Program-made: the position numbers and the translations under genes
Part shown: positions 1 through 9,842 of the stretch, in pieces
How positions within the stretch are numbered: position 1 is the stretch's first letter
Layout: every line of letters begins with the position of its first letter
The notes under the pieces: generated by a model
Database searches by the model: none
What the model saw: the letters and a program-made list of their open reading frames with translations, nothing else
What the model was told of the DNA's origin: nothing
Assembly: GCA_038049695.1 (NCBI GenBank)
Contig: CP142452.1
Span: 32,600,501-32,664,500 of the forward strand
Direction of reading: 5' to 3'
DNA from: Cinnamomum chago
Lineage: Eukaryota; Streptophyta; Magnoliopsida; Laurales; Lauraceae
DNA: 64,000 nucleotides

Positions 1-636
1 TTTTTTTTCCTTCATAAGCTTTGCAGGGGAACCTCCGTCTTTTTGTCCACTCTCAAGTACATTACCGTCGGACCTCCACTTGACCACTCTTGCCAACATT
101 CGGTACAAATTGGCAATACATGCAGGGCCCCAAGCGAATTGCTTAAATTCTGGGAAGAGTTCTAAGAGGTATGCTGGCCCTCGCGATCCTAATGAGTTGG
201 TGAAAATTTGGCCAGCAACCAAACAAAAGAGGAAGGCCCTAGTGTAACAGATCTCAGCCTCTTTGGAGGGCTTCTTTGTCTTCTTACCCTTCAACTTACT
301 ATCCAATGTTGTGGAGTTATCATCAAGCCACTTAAATTTTATACATAAACCTTGTGTATCAACCCTCGGCTTGGGACTCTTCCCAAGAAAATTTACACAT
401 AAATCCACTACCTTCGTTTTGGGGTGTGTCCATCCAACGACAGGTGGGCCATCAATCGGGAGGCCATATATGTATGCAACATCTTCTAAGGTCACCTTGG
501 CTTCACCGAATGGAAAATGAAATGTATTCGTCTCTGGATGCCATCTCTCAATCAAGCCAGATACCAATGCACGGTCAATTTTCATTGTGTCTATCTCTAA
601 GAGATGATGTAGACCAGTCTCTCTCACATACTCCAT
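1..636 (-). CDS. Plant mobile domain (PMD/MAIN-like) protein, partial at window edge
   Basis: The minus strand is open from 636 to the window edge (about 212 residues). It reads as a plant mobile domain: VRETGLHHLLEID, then ALVSGLIERWHPETNTFHFP, VTLEDVAYIYGLPIDGPPV, and later FLFCLVAGQIF and PAYLLELFPEF. This order is characteristic of the PMD family (Arabidopsis MAIN and MAIL relatives), found in host nuclear proteins and in transposons. The ATG at 636 lies nine codons inside the open frame; a stop lies just before it. A TACTAAT branch-point match and an AG lie just upstream, so this segment is probably an internal exon with earlier coding at about 1 kb. The C-terminal half lies outside the window. 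Whether this is a host gene or transposon cargo cannot be told here; the neighbouring tandem array favours a repeat-rich setting. Family call is secure, gene structure is not. Confidence 0.8.
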   Translation of the reverse strand, partial: MEYVRETGLHHLLEIDTMKIDRALVSGLIERWHPETNTFHFPFGEAKVTLEDVAYIYGLPIDGPPVVGWTHPKTKVVDLCVNFLGKSPKPRVDTQGLCIKFKWLDDNSTTLDSKLKGKKTKKPSKEAEICYTRAFLFCLVAGQIFTNSLGSRGPAYLLELFPEFKQFAWGPACIANLYRMLARVVKWRSDGNVLESGQKDGGSPAKLMKEKK

Positions 637-970
637 TTGATTTTTAGTGAGCACATTTTCTTTTCATTTTTTTATTAGTAGGAATACATCTATACTGGTC
701 AGGTTCGTTTCAATAATAAATTAATGAAGATGGTAAGTAGTTAGAGATAAGATAAAGTAAAGATAGAAAGATTATTACCAACAAATTATAAAGAGATCCC
801 TGAATACCTAATCAATAATGAGAAATTTTGATTTTTCCAATAATGGGTAACCAAAAAGTCTGGAGTTAACTTTCAGTAAAATACACCTTTGAGATAATCT
901 TTTCAGTAGAGATCCCAAAAACATAACTAAGAACCATATCAATATAAAACAAACATTGATGGAGACATAC

Positions 971-1063
971 CAATCTATTAGCAATTGCTTCAGATATGTG
1001 GTTTTTTTTGTCATACAAGAGGATATTCTCAGATCCCTTCGGTCTTTTTCCTTCAAACTGCAT
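971..1063 (-). CDS. Possible first exon of the PMD gene
   Basis: On the minus strand an ATG at 1063 opens 31 codons (MQFEGKRPKGSENILLYDKK, then NHISEAIANRL) and runs into a good donor, TTG|GTATGT. PMD proteins commonly carry an N-terminal stretch of the type LxLxxxHISEAI before the main domain, and this matches loosely. The phase to the next exon does not fit with the acceptor I chose near 660, so at least one more exon or another splice site would be needed. Confidence 0.35.
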
Positions 1064-1594
1064 GATCCAAACATCACTTACATTTCAATCCTCAATGTCT
1101 AATAAAATTACCGTCGTAAACTACTAATGATGGACAAGCAAATGATGCACATGCCTGTTTTCATTGAACTGTACAACCTGCCTAAGATGATCTAAAACTC
1201 AATATAATGGCTAGAATTTGAACCTTGATGATGCATGAATCCAAAAAAAAAACCAGAGAGAAAAAATATTTTAAACCAAGAAAGTTATGACTATTTAAAA
1301 ATGCCTAATTAAAAATGCAATGCTGCTGAAATCCGAATCTCGCTTGCTGAGTACCCCTGTTCATGCAACTGTTTGACCCACTTCTCAAGGTATTTTTTGG
1401 CTGAAATTTTGAGGCCTCAAAGTTCTCATTATAAATTATAAATCTGCTATTTTTCAGGAAAAACAATCACATTTTCTTGATTTTCAACTCGTGCACTTTT
1501 GGAACACAGTCAAACTGAAACAGTGCTGTCTTTTTCAACGTTCAGCTTAATAAACCATGCCAGGTCCAGATTTTGCATTCTTAGTCAACCATTA

Positions 1595-2505
1595 AATCAC
1601 GTATTTTCAGAGGCAAAAATACGTTCAAACACTATCCTAATTCTAATGCATGCAATTAGTACTTTCCAACCATAGATCATGCAAATAACATAATAGAAAG
1701 TTTCCTCATCTTTAACATAGGTTTATAACTCATCACTAAGATTGACATAAGTTCTTCACCTGGACTTGATCCTCTTAAAGAATGTTGGCCATATAAAGTC
1801 CTTAATATTAAGCATGGATATCCTCACATAAAAGACGAGGCTTCATCACTTAAAAAAACCTGTCACGCACGGGCTATCGCCGCGCATCACATATTTAGCA
1901 GCAATATCCCTTCACATGATGGATGTAACTCCTAGCTGAGTGTGTTCAACCAAGGGAAAAACCTGTAACGAGAGGGGATATCACCACTCTTAAAATATAA
2001 ACTACACTAAATTGCAAGGGGATATCCCCTCCCAAGCGGTTGTTTCATCCCTTAAAAAACCTTGTCGTCAGAGGGGATATCGCCGCTCCTCAGATATAAA
2101 TTTCACATATTGAGCAGGGATATCCCCTCGCATAATAGATGAAGCTCCCAGCTGTGTGTTCATCTAAGGAAAAACCCAGTCACGAGAGGGGATATCGCCA
2201 CTCTTTAAATATAACCTTCACTAAATTGGGCAGATATCCCCTCCCAAGTGGTTGTTTCAGCCCTTGAAAAAACCTATCATAGGAGGGGATATCGCCGCTC
2301 CTCGAATATAAACTTCACATATTGAGCAGGGATATCCCCTCCCAACTGTTTTATCTCTTAGAAAATAACATGTCGTAGGAGGGGATATCGCCGCCCCTCA
2401 TATATAAACTTCAAATATTGAGCAGGGATATCCCCTCACATAATAGATGAAGTTGACCAGTTTCATCTCTTAGGAAAATCTATAGGTGATATCCCCTCAA
2501 CATTA
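1595..2505. mobile_element. 911-bp insertion in the first tandem unit, 8-bp target duplication
   Basis: The first unit of the surrounding array is interrupted here. AACCATTA occurs at 1587-1594 and again at 2506-2513, and the unit resumes with exactly the sequence expected from the other copies. An 8-bp duplication suits hAT-type elements, but I see no clear terminal inverted repeats, so the class is open. It contains the dyad-bearing repeats at 1860-2500. Confidence 0.6.
1860..2500. repeat. Degenerate tandem repeats of about 105 bp with GGGGATATC...GATATCCCC dyads
   Basis: GAGGGGATATC begins near 1972, 2071, 2185, 2283 and 2378. Each is followed, about 45-55 bp on, by GATATCCCCTC, so every unit can form a hairpin. 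A decayed copy precedes them at about 1865-1915. Between dyads, two linker types (a CCCAAGTGGTTGTTTCA type and a CATAATAGATGAAG type) tend to alternate. A single related GATATCCCC block lies near 9315, beyond the solo LTR. Confidence 0.8.
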
Positions 2506-5430
2506 AACCATTAGACACTTTACATCTGGTATTCACAATACATCCTCCACCCACATTACACCATTCTTTTTTATTTTGTAAAACTCACATTAACCATTAC
2601 ATTCCACCATTTGTACAACCATTTCCACATTCACATCATCCACATTTCACAATTCCACTAGTTTGAGCAAGTTCAGAATCACATAGACGTGTAAAATCAC
2701 AAAAAAAATTGGTCATATGATCCCGACGAAAATGGTGCTTTTTTAGCATTCACATTAACCCATATAGATCATGTAGCTTTTCTCACTGTTTACAGCAAAC
2801 TTTCTTACACATGAATCCTGTTGGGAGGCCACCAATGATATGTTGAAGGTGTTTTAAATGTCAAAGTTGATGTACACTCTCTGTTCAAGAAACACATCAA
2901 ATCTGAAGAGTGCTAAAAAATTCTACGTATGAAAAACACTATGCACATGCATGTTTTCAATGAACTGTACAACCTGCCTAAGATCATCTAAAACTCAATA
3001 TAATGGCTAGAATTTGAACCTTGATGTTGAACGAATCCAACAAAAAAAAAACAGAGAGAAAAAATCTTTTAAATCGAGAAAGTTATGACTATTTAAAGAC
3101 GCTCAATTAAAAATGCAGTGCTGCTGAAATCCGAATTTGCCTTGCTAAGTACACCTACTCGTGAAGCTGTTTGACCCACTTCCCAAGGTATTTTTTGGCT
3201 GAAATTCGGTGGTCTCAAAGTTCTTAGTATACACTATAAATATGCTATTTTTCAAGATAAAACAATCACATTTTCCTGATTTTCAACTCGCGTACTTTTG
3301 GAATACAGTCAAACTGAAACTCTGTTGTCCTTTTCAACTTTCAGCTTAATAAACCATGCCAGGTCCGGATTTGACATTCTTAATCAACCATAAGACACTG
3401 CATATATGGTATTCACAACACATCCTCCGCACACATTACACCCTTTTTTTTTGTTTTCGCAAAACCCACATTACACAATTACATTTCACCATTTGTACAA
3501 TCGTTTCTACATTCACATCCTCCACCCACATTTCACCATTCCACTAGTTTGAGCAAGTTCAAAGTCACATAGACTAGTAAAATCACAAAAAAAAATTGGT
3601 CATATGATCCCTACGAAAATGGTGCTTTTTTAGCATTCACATTAACCCATATGGATCATGCAACTTTTCTCACTGTTTACAGCAAACTTTCTTGCACATG
3701 AATCCAGTTGGGAGGCCACCATTGATGTGTTGAAGGTGTTTTAAATGTCAAAATTTGATGTACACTTTCTGTTCAAGAAACAGATCAAATCGGAAGAATG
3801 CTAAAAAATTCTACGTATGAAAAATACTATGCACATGCATGTTTTCACTAAACTGTACAACCTGCCTAAGATTATCTAAAACTCAATATAATGGCTGGAA
3901 TTTGAACCTTGACGCTGAACAAATCCAACAAAAAAAAAACAGAGAGCAAAAATCTTTTAAACCGAGAAAGTTATGACTATTTAAAGACGCTCAATTAAAA
4001 ATACAGTGCTGCTGAAATCCGAATTTGCCTTGTTGAGTACACCTATTTGTGAAACTGTTTGACCCACTTCCCAAGGTTTTTTCTGGCTGAAATTCGGTGG
4101 TCTCAAAGTTCTTATTATACACTATAAATCTGTTATTTTTCAAGATAAAACAATCATATTTTCCTTATTTTCAACTTGCATACTTTTGGAACACAGTCAA
4201 ACTGAAACATTGCTGTCCTTTTCAACTTTCAGCCTAATAAACCATGTCAGGTCCGAATTTGGCATTCTTAATCAACCATTAGACACTACACATATAGTAT
4301 TCACAACACACCTCCACCCACATTACACCCTTTTTTTTTCCGTAAAACCCACATTACACCATTTCATTCAACCATTTGTACAACCGTTTCCACATTCACA
4401 TCCTCCACATTTCACAATTCCACTAGTTTGAGCAAGTTCAGAGTCACATAGACCAGTAAAATCACAAAAAAAATTGGTCATATGATCCTGACAAAAATGG
4501 TGCTTTTTTAGCACTCACATTAACCCATATAGATCATGTAGCTTTTCTCACTGTTTACAGCAAACTTTCTTGCACATGAATCCAATTGGGAGGCCACCAT
4601 TGATGTGTTGAAGGTGTTTTAAATGTCATAGTTTGTTGTATACTATCTGTTCAAAAAACAGATCAAATCTGAAGAATGCTAAAAATCCTACGTATGAAAA
4701 ATACTATGCACATGCATGTTTTCACTAAACTGTACAACCTGCCTAAGATTATCTAAAACTCAATATAATGGCTGGAATTTGAACCTTGATGTTGAATGAA
4801 TCCAACAAAAAAAAAATAGAGAGCAAAAATCTTTTAAACCGAGAAAGTTATGACTATTTAAAGATGCTCAATTAAAAATGCAGTGCTGCTGAAATCCAAA
4901 TCTGCCTTGCTGAGTACACGTGTTCGTGAAACTGTTTGATCCACTTCCCAATGTATTTTTTGGCTGAAATTCGGTGGTCTCAAAGTTCTTATTATACCCT
5001 ATAAACCTGCTATTTTTCAAGCTAAAACAATCATATTTTTCTGATTTTCAACTCACGTACTTTTGAAACACAGTCAGACTGAAACACTGCTGTCCTTTTC
5101 CACTTTCAGCTTAATAAACCATGCCAGGTCCGGATTTGGCATTCTTAATCAACCATAAGACACTGCACATATGATATTCACAACACATCCTCCACCCACA
5201 TTACACCTTTTTTTTTGTTTTCGCAAAACCCACATTACACCATTACATTCCACCATTTGTACAACCGTTTCCACATTCACATCCTCCACTCACATTTCAC
5301 AATTCCACTAGTTTGAGCAAGTTCAGAGTCACGTAGACCAGTAAAATCACAAAAAAAAAGTTCACATGATCCCGACGCAAAATGGTGCTATTTTAGCATT
5401 CACATTAACCTATATAGATCATGCTGCTTT

Positions 5431-6147
5431 TTTTCATAATGCTACAAATTCATATGTGAAATGTGCAAATCAAGGGTTCCCCATCTGCTTCAACGCTTCC
5501 ACATGCCCTCTTATGCTTCTCTTGGCATGCACGAGGGGCTTGAGTTCAAAAGGTGCTACTATGCCAGAACATACCCAACCCGCAGTATGAGAATTCATGA
5601 CAATATTGGCGTATGTGAGATGGAGAGTTTGAATGGGGATTATTTCATGTCCTTTCCTTCTCCTTCTTTTTCCCTTGAAGATAACCATTTCTATCAGACA
5701 CATTCAACTATAAAATCAAATACACTAAACAAAGAAGAACATGTATGACAAAGAGAAAAACCTAAGTACAATGAAAAACTACTTTTATTAAACACATTCA
5801 AACCTACATGCAAGGTACGTACGTGGTCTTCATATGAGAAAGATAATGGAAAACCACTTCTATCAAACACATTCAAACCCAAAATCAAATACATTAAATA
5901 GAGGGATGGAACCTACATAACATTGAAAGCAAAATCAAAATAGAAATTGGAATACATGCAAGATACATACGTGGTTTACCATGACATGGAGCAGTGTGGT
6001 ATACTATTGGATTTTGATTTGTGCACAAACCCTCCTCGATCTTGAACTTGGGGGCCACAAAGAGGAAGAAGACAACAAAGAGGACGAAACCAACTGGGAT
6101 CTTCATGTGGTTGGTAAGAGGTGAAAATGGGAGGAAGAGGAAGCGTT
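5431..6147. other. Unique sequence between tandem array and solo LTR
   Basis: No recognised gene apart from the small secreted-peptide candidate below. Short frames on both strands near 5470-5750 are of similar length and show no family resemblance. Confidence 0.5.
5980..6106 (-). CDS. Candidate signal-peptide exon of a small secreted protein
   Basis: The minus strand reads MKIPVGFVLFVVFFLFVAPK followed by a short polar tail with two cysteines, and ends at a possible donor (CATG|GTAAAC). A charged start, a 14-residue hydrophobic core and a polar cleavage region are what a secretory signal looks like; defensin-like peptide genes in plants often have such a first exon. No second exon with a cysteine pattern was found downstream (lower coordinates). 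The 5' side of this frame is cut off from its former upstream sequence by the solo LTR inserted at 6153. This could be chance. Confidence 0.2.
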
Positions 6148-6152
6148 GAAGC
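6148..6152. repeat. 5-bp target duplication GAAGC (left)
   Basis: GAAGC directly precedes the LTR start TGTAAGACC and is repeated directly after the LTR end at 9203-9207. Confidence 0.9.
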
Positions 6153-9100
6153 TGTAAGACCTCGACCCGAGTGACCTCGATTAGCATTCATTAAGTTGTG
6201 TTTAATTCTAAGTGTGATTAGTGGATTTTGGTTAAGTTGGGATTAGAATAGCTTTTATAATAGTTTTGAGGAGTTTTGAGTGCCTTTGCGATTAGTGGGA
6301 CCCTTTGGGGGTTCTTTTAGTGACTTTGCATATGATAGAGGGATTGCTCGAGATTCTTATGATTAGTGTTTTCATCCCGTTTTACTTGTCTCGTTAGTCT
6401 CTATAACTTTTGTATTTACTTCGTCCCCGTTTGAGACCCCGAAACCTTACTTTTCTAATGTTAGGGGCAAAACAGTCTTTTATATGAAAATCTGGACACT
6501 ATTTTCAATGTTCCCGAAACCCGCGAAATATATATTTTTTGAAAAATAGAAATTTCGACGATCGTTTCTTCCTTCTTCGTCGAATTCATCCGAGACGTAG
6601 AGAAACATGTTTCTAGCCCGACAAATCATGTAAGTTGTGGGACCCACCTTCATCTTCTATAAAAGAGGGAACTCATTCCCTTCTTCCCTTTCTCATTTTC
6701 CAGCACAAATAGTGGCAGCCACCTAGGGTTTCTTTTCCTCCTCCTCCTTCTTGCTTTCTTCCTTCTTAATCCACCACCAACCCTTGTCAAATAGAGAAAT
6801 AGGGGCCATTTTCTTCTACCTCTCCCTACAAGCTCTCCATTAATACTCTTGGAGGAGAAATCCACCGCCATTGAAGCTCTCCTTGAGATAACTCTTTCCA
6901 TTAGAAGACCTTCCAAGTAAGTGATCATCTCCATCTTCTAGATATGTGTTCCTATGCTAGAGAAGCTCCATCTCCATTATTGAAAGTTCTCTCATTTTAT
7001 TTCATTGTTTTAACCCATTTAGGGTATGTGTTTGGGGGTTTTTGTGTGTAGCTTGGAATCTTGGCTTGGAAGTGATTAGAGCTTGTTTTTTTATTAAGCT
7101 TGGACCTAAGGCAAGTGGATGAATAGATATTTAGAGTGTTAAATGGTTTTCATGAGAAATGTATATGATTTCACTACTTATTCTTAACTTGCATTGATTT
7201 GAAATAAATGCCCATGAATGCCATCTTGTTAGTGTATTTAATGTCTTGGAAACATTAGTTTTGACCTTTCATTTAAGCTTGTCATGGCTCAATGAATGCT
7301 TGTGATTGGTGGATTTCTCTCTCTTATGATCGAATGGGGTGTAGAAGGAGGTGATTTGATGAATGCTTATTGGAGTTTTGGGAAGTGTTAAATGATTATT
7401 TGGAGGAGCTTCTTAGCTCATTTCATTGCAGAGAAATGGATAGGAAACGAATGGAATTGATTGGAAGAAGAAAAGGCTCGGATCTGAACTTAGTGTGAAT
7501 TTCCCGCAGCTGGGCGGTTAGCTGGCGGTCACCTGTCGGCTAGCCGCCTGGTTACTGGCGGCTAACTGAACCCAGGTTCGGTTACAATTTCAGATAGCTG
7601 CATTTCTTTTCTAAAGGCGCGGTCAGCCTCACGGTTAGCCAGCGGCTAACCGCCGAACTCATCAGCGGCTAACCGCTAGCTAACCGAACCTATTCACGGT
7701 TACAATTCCAGTAAGCTGTATTCTGTCAAAGCAACCGCGGTCAGCCAGCGGCTAACCGCCAGGTGATTGACCTTACCCAGGAATTTTGAAATGAAGAGAA
7801 ATGTAGAGGGTTTCCGTCCCAATCATTTGTAAACCCTTTTAGAGAATGATGGGGACTGTTCACCTAGAAATATGTATAAAGCCCATTTGAGAAAGAAATC
7901 ACATCACGAGGATCCATTGGATGTTTTGAAATTATTGAGGTGTATAAGGAGCCCGGAATGTCTCCAAACTCCAGAGTACCAAAATGTTATTAAATCGACA
8001 TACGGGGCCCCTATTCACCTTAGACAAATCTTGAACCCGACATTTTGTCCGAAACTTCAATATTTCATTTGTATTTCCTTGCTCCCGAGATTTATACTAC
8101 ATGACTTGTTATTCCCGAAATGCATTGCCCGACATGAGATGACAGTTGTTCCTTTGAGTACCCCGTCCCGTTTGTTTACATACTTGCACTTGGTGTATTT
8201 TATACATGTCTTGATTTCTATTATTTGACCTATAAGTCGGCATCACTAAGCTTGGATAACCTTGTCGGTTTGATCCACCAACTTGAAAATCTCCCTCCCG
8301 TCCTGCCAGCTGCAGTTTAGATCCCGATGCCAGGTTTATTATCGTGGCCCCGTCTCGATACCTGGTTCGCTACCGTGGTCCCGTCTCCTATATTTATATT
8401 GTATACGTATGTCTCGTTGAATCTCCTCACCTCGTGTGACAGAGACCAATGCCCCGATATGCTCTCGTCACTCCGGTGATAAAGGACTTAGCTTTGTGTG
8501 ATTGACATTTTGCTAGTTCCCGATTCCTTGGATACCTTACATGTTTTATATTGCTTATTTGTTTTCCAGTAAATGATTCATTTCTTTTATGGAAGTTATT
8601 GTGTGATCAGGTGTTAACATTTTTCCAAGGTATTTCATTTATTATATTGTTAGATCTTTTCACCCGCCTACCAGACCGTCGTGTCTGATCATTTTTCTTT
8701 TGGTACTCAGGTCCAGACGTTATTTATCCCGAGACGGAGCTTGAGGAGGCGGTCGGCAAGCCACAACGTTTAGTTTAGTGGCATGCCGATGATGTCATTT
8801 AGACATTCGGTTGCCACGAGAGGTGTAACATTTTGGGAATTGTCTAACTCATTCTTTGTGGGATTATTTTGGATTGTACTGGCCTTTATTGGCCTTTATT
8901 TTTTAGATGTTAATTAAATGATCTTTTGTATAAACTTTAACAATTACTTTTGGGAAACGCTAATGACCATTGCTCACTCTGACATCAAGTTATATACATA
9001 TGTTATCAGTCTTGTGGATTTTCGAAATGAATTATCGATTTGATTTGCTATACGCTTCCGCACTTAAACAAATGTTACTTTGACGTGATATCCTCACCGC

Positions 9101-9202
9101 GGACACCTATGAGAAATTAAATAAATGTGTACACCTTACTACACCACATTAAACAGTCCCGATCCCGGATTGGACACGCGGGCCCGGTTCGGGGTCGCGA
9201 CA
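6153..9202 (+). mobile_element. Solo LTR, 3050 bp, Ty3/gypsy chromovirus (Tekay/Del) type
   Basis: The segment begins TGTAAGACCTCGACCC and ends TTCGGGGTCGCGACA, giving TG...CA ends with inverted C/G-rich terminal words. It is flanked by an exact 5-bp duplication, GAAGC. The length and the end words fit the very long LTRs of Tekay/Del gypsy elements. A TATAAAAG box at about 6659 sets plus orientation. No internal coding region or second LTR is present, so this is a solo LTR left by recombination. A GC-rich stretch at 7500-7770 repeats GCGGCTAACCGC-like palindromes. Age looks moderate: the target duplication is still perfect. Confidence 0.85.
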
Positions 9203-9637
9203 GAAGCCGATGGGGACGAGTCGAATGGCAAACGATGGAGAAGGGAAACGAAAAGGGAAGAAGTTGAAAAGGGGAATGGGTAGCATCGATTCTAGAAAGG
9301 AGAATATAAGCAGCGATATCCCCTTTCAGGGTTAAGTGATAAACCATAGGCCTGATCAGACCTGTGGGACCATTGTGGTACATGGAAAGTTTGTGAGTAC
9401 TTTTTGATCTTCAACCCATCCTAGAGGATTTTTTTGGTAAAATCCTCTATAATATATGTGATCATTTTCATTAAAGAGTGATGGTCAAATACTCAAAACT
9501 TTCCAATGAAATGCCTTTTTCATTTTTTGCAATGAATTAAGAAATCTTAGGTAGTAAATGGTGTTTTCAATTGAATATTGTTTGCCCCACTCAAAATCCA
9601 AGTCTGCCACGGTTGTTAACCACTCTTGTCATATGCC

Positions 9638-9842
9638 AATTATATATATTAAAGCAAACGGGGAGGAGGGTTGTGAGGGGTGCCATGTCATCAGTAGGTG
9701 AGTTCTCCTTTTAAATAAATATACATAAAAAAACTTAAAGTGATTTAAGGAGCCATGTCATCACATTCCACTATTTTTCTCCAAAAGTATCTATCCATAT
9801 CTTCTATCTCCTAAAGTTTCTCAATCAATATCCCCTAAAATT
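9638..9842 (+). repeat. Dispersed repeat copy 1
   Basis: This stretch and 11085-11275 share a layout: GGGGTGCCA, then a run with ATATACATAAAAAA / ATATAGATAAAAAA, AAGTGATTTAAGG / GAGTGCTTTAAGG, and TATCCATATCTTCTATCTC / TTCATATCCTCTATCTC, closing on CAATATCCCCTAAAA. No terminal repeats or target duplication were identified. The start TATATATATTAAAGC resembles a Helitron 5' end, but no matching 3' hairpin was seen. Confidence 0.6.

Larger units (their letters stand above)
1147..5430. repeat. Tandem array of four units of about 880 bp
   Basis: The phrase GCACATGCATGTTTTCA begins near 2943, 3831 and 4707, with a variant at 1147, giving periods of 888 and 876 bp. Each unit then carries the same blocks in order, for example ACTGTACAACCTGCC, GAGAAAGTTATGACTATTTA, GTTTGACCCACTTC and a CA-rich stretch of short CACATT-type words. 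The first unit is split by an insertion at 1595-2505. Copies differ by scattered substitutions, so the array is not very recent. No long open frame is shared between units and no coding role is evident. Confidence 0.9.

Noticed and set aside
1860-2500. CRISPR-like array of repeats and spacers
   Set aside because: Plant nuclear context, repeats diverged, spacers similar to one another, no cas genes.
7872-8228. 118-codon frame in the solo LTR
   Set aside because: Lies wholly inside an LTR with clear ends, and shows no family resemblance.
9638-9842. Helitron 5' end
   Set aside because: TATATATATTAAAGC is suggestive but no CTRRT end with hairpin was found.
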